This document shows positions 8,841-16,766 of a stretch of 64,000 bases of DNA, piece after piece. This stretch comes from Oenococcus kitaharae DSM 17330 (GTDB lineage: Bacteria; Bacillota; Bacilli; Lactobacillales; Lactobacillaceae), in the NCBI RefSeq assembly GCF_000241055.1, contig NZ_CM001398.1, positions 1,351,163-1,415,162 of the forward strand, in the 5' to 3' direction. How positions within the stretch are numbered: the first letter of the stretch is position 1; every line of letters starts with the position of its first letter. A program made the position numbers and the translations under genes. The notes below the pieces were generated by a model. That model had not been told where the DNA came from. It searched no databases and saw nothing but the letters and a program-made list of their open reading frames with translations.

Positions 8841-9856
8841 CATTTTTACAAATTCTATGGTTTGTCGTGATCGGCATCCTGTTTGCGGGGTTTATCTTTT
8901 TTGAAGGCTTTGATTTCGGGATCGGGATGGCAACTCGCTTCTTCGCAGTGGATGACCAAGAACGCCAACAAGTTTTACGGTCGGTTGCGCCGCATTGGGA
9001 TGGCAACGAAGTCTGGCTGATCACAGCCGGCGGAGCTATGTTTGCCTCTTTTCCACTATGGTATGCAAGCCTATTTTCAGGTTATTACATTCTCTTGTTT
9101 TTGATCTTGATCGCATTGATTTTCCGAGGCGTGTCCTTTGAGTTCGGCGTTCATGCACAGACAAAATTTGAACGGTCGACTTGGCTTTGGGCTAATTTTA
9201 TCGGCTGCTTGTTTGCACCTTTTTTGCTGGGCATGATGCTGACTAGTATGATTCAAGGCGTCCCGATGGATGCACAAGGGAACGTCTGGGCTGGATTTGG
9301 TGTCGTCGTTAATTGGCTATCGGTCGTTGGCGGCTTAGCAGTGACATATTTGTGTTTTATCCATGGCCTGAATTATTTGAGTTTGAAAACGAAAAACGAC
9401 CTGCATGCGCGTGCGATGAATATGGCGGATAAGCTGTACTGGCTGGTTTACCCGGTATTGGTACTTTTTGCCTTACTCGCTATTTTTCAAACTGATTTCT
9501 TTGCCCGCCATGTGATTAGCAGTAGCGTCATCCTAATTGTGATTGTGCTGCTGACGGTTTGGGGTCATATTAGCGCGCGTTTCGGTCATAGTGGGCATGC
9601 CTTTCTGGCCTCGGGTTTAAGTCTAATTTTGATTATGGCTTTTATATTTAACGGCATTTTCCCTCGGGTCATGATTGCAACGCAAAGCAAAAACGACCTC
9701 TTAATCCACAATGCTTCTGCGTCGCCATTAACGCTGGACATCATGACTGGTGTACTGCTTGTATTGCTGCCGATTGTTCTGATTTATTTCGCTTGGAGTT
9801 ATTGGATTCAGCGTCGGACCAAGGTAGATTTGGCAAATGGGAGCGAGACCTACTAG
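8837..9856 (+). CDS. cydB: Cytochrome bd quinol oxidase subunit II
   Basis: A 339-residue, highly hydrophobic protein with about eight to nine membrane segments. The N-terminal FEGFDFGIGM and RSVAPHWDGNEVWLI motifs are diagnostic of CydB. AAGGAGG at 8820-8826 gives it a strong ribosome-binding site inside the end of cydA. It pairs with CydA to form the oxidase. Confidence 0.95.
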   Translation: MTFLQILWFVVIGILFAGFIFFEGFDFGIGMATRFFAVDDQERQQVLRSVAPHWDGNEVWLITAGGAMFASFPLWYASLFSGYYILLFLILIALIFRGVSFEFGVHAQTKFERSTWLWANFIGCLFAPFLLGMMLTSMIQGVPMDAQGNVWAGFGVVVNWLSVVGGLAVTYLCFIHGLNYLSLKTKNDLHARAMNMADKLYWLVYPVLVLFALLAIFQTDFFARHVISSSVILIVIVLLTVWGHISARFGHSGHAFLASGLSLILIMAFIFNGIFPRVMIATQSKNDLLIHNASASPLTLDIMTGVLLVLLPIVLIYFAWSYWIQRRTKVDLANGSETY

Positions 9857-9867
9857 GCCGCTTTTAC

Positions 9868-11616
9868 ATGATTGATGAGCATCTTTGGAAACTGCCTGGA
9901 ATTAAACGCCGCCTGATCTATTCAACCATTTATGCCCTCTTAAAGGGGCTGGCAATTGTTGGACAAGCAGCGTTTTTAACACAGGCACTGACAGCCGCTT
10001 GGCGCTTGCAGATCAATTCAGCCTGGTATTTTGCCACGCTGTTTTTTTTCATTTTTTTCTGTCTGCGCCAATTCTTTGACTGGTTGCAAACACGACAATT
10101 AAGCAGTTTTGCGGCAAAAACAGCCTATTATTTGAAACAACAAATCGATGCCAAAATTCTGCTTCAAGGACCAGCAATCGTTGATCATTTGGGCAGCGGT
10201 AATTTGCTGACTTTAAGCTATGAACGGGTCGACCAAATCAGAATTTATCTGGAAACGATTTTGGCACGGTTTACAGACTTGATGACCATTCCCTGGCTGA
10301 TTCTGATCTATGTTTTTTGGCAGAATTGGCAGAGCGGTCTGATTTTATTTTGTTCTTTGCCTCTGATTGTATTTTTCATGATAATTTTAGGTTTGGCGGC
10401 TCAAAAAAAAGCTGATGCCCAATATGCTGACTTTGCCGCTTTGAATAATCATTTTCTTGACGCAGTTCGCGGACTGGAGACATTGAAGATGCTGGCTGTT
10501 AGTCAAAAATACAGTCAAAGTGTTAAAACAGCTAGCGAAGACTACCGCAAAAAAACAATGTCTGTCCTACAAGTGGCGTTCACATCTTCTTTTGCCTTAG
10601 ATTTTTTTACAACATTATCCATCGCGATTGAAGCGGTCATGTTAGGGATTGCTTTAATTAATCGGCAGCTGCCCTTGGCGCCAGCTCTGGCAGTTTTGAT
10701 CGTTTCCCCAGATTTCTTTTTGCCGCTGCGCCAATTTGGTGAGGATTATCATGCTAATTTAGACGGTAAGAATGCACTCCATGAATTGTCCGCACTTTTA
10801 GAAATGCAGGCACCAAAGAGAATAGTGATGCGGCCAGCTGATTGGTCACAAGAATCGCAATTAAGTCTGTCTCATTTGTCCTATCGCTATGCTGAAAATG
10901 CTGATGCAGTCCAAGATCTTAATTTGACGATTCACGGTTTTTCTAAAATCGCAATTGTCGGGATGTCCGGGGCAGGGAAGTCGACGTTACTGAATCTCTT
11001 GGCTGGTTTTTTACAGCCGGATCAGCCAAATCCTGCATTTAATCTGGATGGCCAATCGCTAATGAGCTTGAATGCTGACAGTTGGCAAAAGCAATTGAGT
11101 TACATGCCGCAGAACCCTTATCTGTTTTCGGCAAGCATTGAAAAAAATATCGCTTTCTATGATCCACAAGCAAGCCGTCAACGTATTCTGGCAGCAGCAG
11201 ATCAAGCAGGCTTAAGTCCGTTTCTGGAAAACCTCCCAAATGGCTTAGACACCCAAGTGGGAGAGTCTCATCGAGGTATTAGCGGCGGGCAGGCACAGCG
11301 AATTGTTTTGGCGCGGGCTTTATTGGATCCCAAACGGCGTATCTGGTTAATGGATGAACCGAGTGCCCACCTCGATATTGAAAGCGAATATGCATTGAAA
11401 CAAACGATTCTGCCACTGACCGATCATCGATTGCTGATCTTAGCCACTCATCGTCTGCATTGGCTGAAACAAATGGACTGGATTGTCGTGATGAAAGCCG
11501 GCCGCATTGTGCAGCAAGGAAGGCTGGACGATCTCATCAATCAGCCTGGTGAGTTAAAAAATATGTCTGACAGTTTGGCGACGGAAGGAGATTTGCATGC
11601 GGCAGCGGATATCTAA
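9868..11616 (+). CDS. cydC: Cytochrome bd assembly ABC transporter, CydC/CydD-type subunit (first)
   Basis: A 582-residue fused membrane/ATPase ABC exporter half. About six membrane segments precede an ATPase with Walker A GMSGAGKST, signature SGGQAQR and Walker B IWLMDEPSAHLD. CydCD exports cysteine/glutathione or handles heme and is needed to assemble cytochrome bd. The ATG at 9868 is preferred over an in-frame start at 9793, which would lie in cydB. In the Gram-positive order cydABCD this one is called cydC; the C/D naming is by position only. It overlaps the next gene by 20 bases. Confidence 0.88.
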   Translation: MIDEHLWKLPGIKRRLIYSTIYALLKGLAIVGQAAFLTQALTAAWRLQINSAWYFATLFFFIFFCLRQFFDWLQTRQLSSFAAKTAYYLKQQIDAKILLQGPAIVDHLGSGNLLTLSYERVDQIRIYLETILARFTDLMTIPWLILIYVFWQNWQSGLILFCSLPLIVFFMIILGLAAQKKADAQYADFAALNNHFLDAVRGLETLKMLAVSQKYSQSVKTASEDYRKKTMSVLQVAFTSSFALDFFTTLSIAIEAVMLGIALINRQLPLAPALAVLIVSPDFFLPLRQFGEDYHANLDGKNALHELSALLEMQAPKRIVMRPADWSQESQLSLSHLSYRYAENADAVQDLNLTIHGFSKIAIVGMSGAGKSTLLNLLAGFLQPDQPNPAFNLDGQSLMSLNADSWQKQLSYMPQNPYLFSASIEKNIAFYDPQASRQRILAAADQAGLSPFLENLPNGLDTQVGESHRGISGGQAQRIVLARALLDPKRRIWLMDEPSAHLDIESEYALKQTILPLTDHRLLILATHRLHWLKQMDWIVVMKAGRIVQQGRLDDLINQPGELKNMSDSLATEGDLHAAADI

Positions 11617-13354
11617 AACGATGCGTTTATTAAAACAAGACCACTGGTTCATTCAATATCTCAAAAAGGATCGATTGCGCCTTGGCCTGCTTTTACTGAT
11701 TGCATTGATGACCATTTTTTGTGCGATGGCGCTCATGTTTACCTCGGGTTTTCTCATTAGTAAATCCGCACGTCACCCCTATAATCTTTTTGTTGTCTAT
11801 GTACCGGTTGTTCTGACGCGGGCTTTTGGTATAGGAAGACCAGTGTTCAAATATTTCGAGCGGCTTGAAAGCCACGACTGGGTTCTGCGGATCGTTTCTA
11901 AACTACGTGCTGATCTTTACAGCCGCCTGGAAAGACAAGGGTCATTTTTGTCGCGACATTTTCAAACTGGCCGTTTATTAGGCTTATTTGCCGATGATTT
12001 GGATCATTTAGAGAACTTTTACCTGCGAACGATTTTCCCAATCAGCATTGCTTACCTGCTTTTCTTTCTGCTGGCAGCTGTCATGGCTGTTGTTGACTGG
12101 CGCTGGGCAATATTAGTCGTTTGTTTGATGCTGATTGTCTTGCTGCTTTTGCCGGTGGTCGCTTTGTCCTTAGCGTGGGAAAAAGATCAGCACGAAAAAT
12201 CTTTAACTAAAAAACAGTATCAAGACTCGGCAGAGGCACTTTTTGGATTGACTGATTGGCAGATTTCTGGGCATCGAGCAGATTTTTTGCAAACAGTTGG
12301 CCAGGGCAATCAACAGTTAAGCAGAATTAAAAACAGTAATGACCAGCACCAGAATAATATGAGGCTGCTTTCAGAACTGTTTTTTGCTTTAGCTGCTCTG
12401 ACACTTTTGTTTTGGAGCAGTCAGCATCTCACCAACAGCCAAAATGCCGCCAATTTTGCTGCCTCAGTCATTCTGGCTTTCTTTCCTTTGATGGATACCT
12501 TTGTGCCAGTCATAAAAGCTGCAGCTGATCTGCCTTTGTATTTTTCATCGTTAAACAGCTTGAATCAGCTTAGCCGGCAAACGATGCTACCTGCAGCCGT
12601 CACACAATCCAATAAATCTCATTTTGATAAAATTTGTTTTCAAAATGTTTCTTTTACATACGGCGATGAAAAAAATCCTTTACTTGACCATTTTTCCTTA
12701 ACCATTAATCGTGGCGAAAAAATTGCGATTCTAGGTCCTAGCGGTGAAGGCAAAACGACCTTATTGCAGCTTTTGATCGGTGATTTACAAGCTGACCAAG
12801 GTGAAATAAGTTTTGATGAAGTTCCGGTCGACCAGCTGCAGCAAAAACGTGCTGCAAATTTTGCTTATCTCAATCAAGCACCCTTTATTTTCAACAGCAC
12901 AATTTTAAATAATGTTCGATTAGGCAATGAACAAGCTGATGACCAGCAGGTCGTTAAAGCTCTGAACCAAGCTGGTTTGACAGATTTGATTCAGCAATTA
13001 CCTGCAGGAATCGAAACTCAAGTGGGCGAGAGCGGCCATTTACTGTCTGGCGGTCAGCGGCAGCGAATCGCTTTGGCGCGTATCTTGTTAAAAGATGCGC
13101 CAATTCTGCTCTTGGATGAACCGACACTGGGTCTTGACCCGGTCACTGAGCACAGTTTGATGCAGACGATTTTTCGCAATCAAAAAGACAAGACAATGTT
13201 TTGGATTACACACCATTTAGCAGGTCTTGAAAAAGTCGATCGGATCATCTTTTTAGAGAAAGGCAAAGCAGCCATGTCTGGCAGTCCACGAAGCCTTTAT
13301 GAGACCGAACCACGTTTTAAAAAACTCTACGATTTAGATTTGGGCAGAATCTAA
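11597..13354 (+). CDS. cydD: Cytochrome bd assembly ABC transporter, CydC/CydD-type subunit (second)
   Basis: A 585-residue ABC half-transporter forming a heterodimer with the upstream product. It has an N-terminal six-helix membrane domain, Walker A GPSGEGKTT, signature LSGGQRQR and Walker B ILLLDEPTLGLDP. GGAG at 11587-11590 sets the ATG at 11597 within the end of cydC. The 3' end overlaps the convergent prenyl synthase gene by 21 bases, leaving no room for a separate terminator between them. Confidence 0.88.
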   Translation: MRQRISKTMRLLKQDHWFIQYLKKDRLRLGLLLLIALMTIFCAMALMFTSGFLISKSARHPYNLFVVYVPVVLTRAFGIGRPVFKYFERLESHDWVLRIVSKLRADLYSRLERQGSFLSRHFQTGRLLGLFADDLDHLENFYLRTIFPISIAYLLFFLLAAVMAVVDWRWAILVVCLMLIVLLLLPVVALSLAWEKDQHEKSLTKKQYQDSAEALFGLTDWQISGHRADFLQTVGQGNQQLSRIKNSNDQHQNNMRLLSELFFALAALTLLFWSSQHLTNSQNAANFAASVILAFFPLMDTFVPVIKAAADLPLYFSSLNSLNQLSRQTMLPAAVTQSNKSHFDKICFQNVSFTYGDEKNPLLDHFSLTINRGEKIAILGPSGEGKTTLLQLLIGDLQADQGEISFDEVPVDQLQQKRAANFAYLNQAPFIFNSTILNNVRLGNEQADDQQVVKALNQAGLTDLIQQLPAGIETQVGESGHLLSGGQRQRIALARILLKDAPILLLDEPTLGLDPVTEHSLMQTIFRNQKDKTMFWITHHLAGLEKVDRIIFLEKGKAAMSGSPRSLYETEPRFKKLYDLDLGRI

Positions 13355-14338
13355 CTGAGATTGGATTTGTTTGATCAATTTTTGCAATTCTTTGATCTCA
13401 TCTTCCGGCTGAAAGAAATCAAGATTTTTTTGAGCTTCTAAGAGGAAATGCTGGCAAATTTCCCGGCTGCTTTGAAAATATTCTGAATGGCTTTGGAAAA
13501 ATCCGATCACTTGATTAAGACCGGGATGGTCGTTTTTTAAAATTGCCTGAAAATCAGCATCAGCTAAAGCTAAGATAATCGGGAGTGTGTAGACACCCTC
13601 TTTGAGATCTTCGAACTTGGGCTTGCCGGTCTTTGCGGTCATATCCAAATCCTGCAGATCATCGATCATCTGAAAAGCCATGCCGAGATTTTCGCCGAAT
13701 TGATATGCCGCCTGCAAAGTCGTCTTGGCATCTTGCAAATGCTGAATACCAGATCCTAGCCAGAGGCCCGATACAGCCGACAGACTGAATAGGGCAGCTG
13801 TTTTACCTTGAATGGCTTGATAATAATCAGCTAACTGGATATTGTGATTGAAGCGCATACGATCTTGAATCAATTCGCCGGAAAGAATTTTTTCCATCAT
13901 ATCTGCGTGATAGCGGATAAAATCGTTTGACGGGGAAACCGCAATCAACAGCTGAAAATATTTTGTAAAAAGCTGATCACCAAGATAAATGGTGTCTTTA
14001 TTGCCAAAAAAATGCTGTAAGGTCGTTAATCCGCGACGCTGATCAGCATCATCAACCACGTCATCGTGGACTAAAGTCGCTAGGTGCAGGACTTCGATGG
14101 CGGCTGCGCCTTGATGAACATCTGCTAGAGTGGCTCGATTAAGACCGTTTGAAAGGTGCAGGCCATAGCGTCCAAAAAGGTTGGCAAGTGTGGCACGCAG
14201 CATTTTGCCATTCTGTTTGAGCATGTTTTCGACTTTATCCTGATAAGGCTTAATTGGAAAACGCTGTTTGGCCAATATATCTCTGACTGCTTTTGCATCC
14301 TGGCTGGCAAAATGATATCCCTGAAAAAGTGTTGCCAT
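13334..14338 (-). CDS. Polyprenyl diphosphate synthase, large (heptaprenyl-type) subunit
   Basis: A 334-residue all-helical isoprenyl diphosphate synthase that makes the long isoprenoid chain for menaquinone. The first aspartate-rich motif HDDVVDDADQRRG is at about residues 91-103 and the second is MIDDLQD around 213-219; K45 and R48 fit the diphosphate-binding pair. Chain length cannot be read from sequence. The setting next to cyd genes and menA supports the HepT/IspB-like menaquinone role. It is transcribed away from menA and converges on cydD. Confidence 0.88.
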   Translation of the reverse strand: MATLFQGYHFASQDAKAVRDILAKQRFPIKPYQDKVENMLKQNGKMLRATLANLFGRYGLHLSNGLNRATLADVHQGAAAIEVLHLATLVHDDVVDDADQRRGLTTLQHFFGNKDTIYLGDQLFTKYFQLLIAVSPSNDFIRYHADMMEKILSGELIQDRMRFNHNIQLADYYQAIQGKTAALFSLSAVSGLWLGSGIQHLQDAKTTLQAAYQFGENLGMAFQMIDDLQDLDMTAKTGKPKFEDLKEGVYTLPIILALADADFQAILKNDHPGLNQVIGFFQSHSEYFQSSREICQHFLLEAQKNLDFFQPEDEIKELQKLIKQIQSQLDSAQI

Positions 14339-14451
14339 GTTTCTCCTTACTTTTACTAGTTGGGCTGCATTTGAACAAAGCAGTAATTTCTAGTACTATC
14401 TTACCCGAGTCGCGGCAGGCTGTCTAATATAATAGTCATGAGGTTAGAGAT

Positions 14452-15366
14452 ATGAATTTGAAAGTTTTTTTGGAATTAGTTGAGATTAAAGCCAAGACGG
14501 CCAGCATTTTTCCTTTTTTGCTGGGCCTTTTGTACAGCGCTTATCATTTCAAGCAGGTCAATTTAATCAGCTCGCTGATATTTTTTATTGCCATGCTGCT
14601 GTTTAATATGGCAGTCGACATCAATGATAATTATCAGGATTATAAACGAGCGCAGCGTCATCATGCTGATGAGTTTCGTCTGAAAACCAATGTGATTGGT
14701 GTCAATCATTTGTCCATCAAAGCCGTTGGCAGATTAATGGTCAGTTTTGTCACGATAAGTGCTCTGCTGGGTATTTGGCTGGTCAGCAGGTCTGGCTGGC
14801 TGCTGTTGATTCTGGGGATTTTTTGTTTTGCCGTCGGCTATTTATATGCAGGAGGCGCCAAACCCTTGTCGGCATTGCCACTAGGCGAATTCTTTTCAGG
14901 ATTTACAATGGGCTATATGATTTTTTTAATCACGCTTTATTTGAATTTGGCACCGCAAAAATCGCTAAGCTGGCTGATTGTGTGGCAGGCGTTTTTGCCG
15001 ATTGGTTTGCTTGCTTTGGCGATTGCGGCATTGCTTCTGGCAAACAATATTTGTGATCAGAAAGAAGATTTGGCATTAAACCGCCGGACGATTGTCTATT
15101 ATCTTGGCAAACGGCGAGCACTGATTCTCTTTAATCTTTTGTATTTACTGGGATTTGTTTCTCTTGTCTGCGCTGTTTGGCTGAATCTGCTGCCGAAAAT
15201 GTCTTTGCTGACCCTGCTCGTGATACCGATTATTTGGCACAATCTCAAAGCTTTTAATGCAAAACAAGTCAAAAAGGAGACATTCATCCTAGCAGTGAAA
15301 AATCTCTTGGTTCTGTCCTTAAGCTGTACTGTTGCTGTCGCACTAGGCGTTTTGCTGCACATATAA
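14452..15366 (+). CDS. menA: 1,4-dihydroxy-2-naphthoate prenyltransferase-type protein (MenA)
   Basis: A 304-residue UbiA-family membrane protein with about eight or nine helices. The first aspartate motif is DINDNYQD and the second CDQKEDLALNRRT, as in MenA, which joins the polyprenyl chain to DHNA to give demethylmenaquinone. No other men genes occur in the window, so DHNA or a relative may have to come from elsewhere. It is divergent from the prenyl synthase gene (113-base gap) and ends at a shared terminator. Confidence 0.87.
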   Translation: MNLKVFLELVEIKAKTASIFPFLLGLLYSAYHFKQVNLISSLIFFIAMLLFNMAVDINDNYQDYKRAQRHHADEFRLKTNVIGVNHLSIKAVGRLMVSFVTISALLGIWLVSRSGWLLLILGIFCFAVGYLYAGGAKPLSALPLGEFFSGFTMGYMIFLITLYLNLAPQKSLSWLIVWQAFLPIGLLALAIAALLLANNICDQKEDLALNRRTIVYYLGKRRALILFNLLYLLGFVSLVCAVWLNLLPKMSLLTLLVIPIIWHNLKAFNAKQVKKETFILAVKNLLVLSLSCTVAVALGVLLHI

Positions 15367-15393
15367 AAAAGCACCCCAGATAGCGGTGCTTTT
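15367..15393. terminator. Bidirectional terminator between menA and the SPFH gene
   Basis: Stem AAAAGCACC / GGTGCTTTT with a 9-base loop has A-rich and T-rich flanks, so it can end transcripts from both converging genes. It starts right after the menA stop. Confidence 0.85.
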
Positions 15394-15397
15394 ATTT

Positions 15398-16210
15398 TTA
15401 GTGGCTATTCAGCAATTTGCCAACAACTGGAATCTGCCCCAAAGAGGCAACTTGGTCGCTCGAAACAACGATCGTATTCGAATTAGATTTGGCTAAATCG
15501 GAAAAAGCGTTAATGCTTTGATTCTGAAAGTATTTGTCGTCGGCTTCTCTTAAACCAGCCTGGACAGTATCGATACGATACTTTTCGGCATCGGCCCGGC
15601 TTTTGGTTGCATCTGCCTCAGCTTTGGCAGTGGCCATAATCGCATCATTTTTGGCTTTAGTCGTTAATTCAATCGATTTGGCTTCACCTTCAGCCTGTGC
15701 GATTGTGGCAACACGCTCACGATCGGCCGTCAGCTGTTTGTCCATGGCTTCTTGAATGGCACGGGAAGGGGTCAATTCATCGATATTGATTCGGTCAACA
15801 TTGATGCCGTAAGTGTTTGTCAAATCACCAATGGCTGTTGCCAATTCTTGGTTAATCCGAGCCGTTGCGCCGAGCGCTTCATTGAGGTCCATGCGTCCGA
15901 TAATGTCACGAAGATGTCCACGAACCAATTGTGCCATTGATTCGACCGAATCCGTGTTTTCATATTCGTATTTCACTGCATCGGTCACGTGATAGTTCAA
16001 AGTGACGCTAGCCGATACATCTGCGTTATCTTTTGTGATAACCGAATAATTCGGCAGTTTGAGCGGGTTCATTGCCAAACTGACTTTTTTAATTCCCTGA
16101 AAAAAAGGAATATAAAAGTGAATTCCGGGTTCGACGCTGTTGCGGTATTTGCCCAAAGTTTCCACCAGACCGCGATTGTTCTGCGGTACGATCTTGAAAA
16201 ATATTGCCAT
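15398..16210 (-). CDS. SPFH/Band 7 (stomatin-prohibitin-flotillin) protein without an N-terminal membrane anchor
   Basis: A 270-residue SPFH protein. Residues 1-160 form the Band 7 domain (ETLGKYRNSVEPGIHFYIPF near the start). About 155-215 is an Ala/Glu/Lys-rich coiled coil of the flotillin type, followed by a 55-residue tail. Most stomatin-like bacterial proteins start with a transmembrane hairpin; this one begins directly in the domain, and AGGAGA just before the ATG supports that start. It probably forms oligomeric rings, soluble or peripherally attached. The upstream gene, 9 bases away in the same operon, carries an NfeD-like domain, the classic partner of SPFH proteins. Confidence 0.85.
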   Translation of the reverse strand: MAIFFKIVPQNNRGLVETLGKYRNSVEPGIHFYIPFFQGIKKVSLAMNPLKLPNYSVITKDNADVSASVTLNYHVTDAVKYEYENTDSVESMAQLVRGHLRDIIGRMDLNEALGATARINQELATAIGDLTNTYGINVDRINIDELTPSRAIQEAMDKQLTADRERVATIAQAEGEAKSIELTTKAKNDAIMATAKAEADATKSRADAEKYRIDTVQAGLREADDKYFQNQSINAFSDLAKSNSNTIVVSSDQVASLGQIPVVGKLLNSH

Positions 16211-16219
16211 GTGTTTCTC

Positions 16220-16561
16220 CTAATTTGTTTCTTCAATTTTTCTTAGCGTTAAAACATTGCCGCTCGCTTCTAAAATAACGTAATTAGCCGTTTTATCGAC
16301 TTTTTGGTTATCCTCGATCAAGTAGCGGTAATAGATACCGGAAACATCGACAAGGCCGTTTTTGTCGTTTATTTTCCTGCCTGGCACAGTCGTACCGACA
16401 AATTGTCGATCTTCAAAAGAACTGTTTTCAACATTTTTCTCAAGGACTTTTGTAATATAGGAATTCACACTCCGCTGATCCGCTGCGGCCAACCGCGTGA
16501 TTTTCTCATGCAGTTCCGGATCTATTCGAAGCGCAATATTGCCAGATTTCTTCTCAACCAC
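16220..16561 (-). CDS. Ribbon-helix-helix (HicB-type) protein with a C-terminal NfeD-like OB domain
   Basis: A 113-residue protein in two parts. Residues 7-42 (NIALRIDPELHEKI, then RSVNSYITKVLEK) match the ribbon-helix-helix DNA-binding domain found in HicB-family antitoxins. Residues 54-111 (DVSGIYYRY, GNVLTLRKIEE) resemble the small beta-barrel domain of NfeD/STOPP proteins, which usually partners SPFH proteins. The NfeD assignment is my own pattern match and is less certain than the RHH one. No HicA toxin gene is adjacent. Transcription continues into the SPFH gene. A perfect 15-base palindrome lies 38 bases upstream of the start, a plausible autoregulatory operator. Confidence 0.7.
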   Translation of the reverse strand: MVEKKSGNIALRIDPELHEKITRLAAADQRSVNSYITKVLEKNVENSSFEDRQFVGTTVPGRKINDKNGLVDVSGIYYRYLIEDNQKVDKTANYVILEASGNVLTLRKIEETN

Positions 16562-16599
16562 TTAGATACCTCCTGACCGTCATTGTAAATATCGTTTTG

Positions 16600-16614
16600 A
16601 TATCATAATGATAT
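16600..16614. promoter_or_regulatory. 15-base palindrome upstream of the RHH/SPFH operon (candidate operator)
   Basis: ATATCAT-A-ATGATAT is a perfect inverted repeat of 7-base arms around one base. It lies 38 bases upstream of the RHH start codon, and a TACAAT box on the reverse strand lies just beyond it, so bound protein would sit near the transcription start. RHH repressors typically bind such short palindromes and control their own operon. Function inferred. Confidence 0.5.
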
Positions 16615-16766
16615 AAATATTGTAGCATCTTTTGAAGCTTTAAAAACGTTTTTCGCTCAATCATATCTTTCTTGGATTACACTAAATGTTATAGCACGAC
16701 GGTGTTTTTGATAAATAGCCTAGAGCCGTATCAGCACTGTTAGCAGCACGTTCTGAAAGGTGAGAG

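Noticed and set aside
16220-16561. HicAB toxin-antitoxin system
   Set aside because: The RHH domain is HicB-like but there is no HicA-type gene beside it; the neighbour is an SPFH protein.
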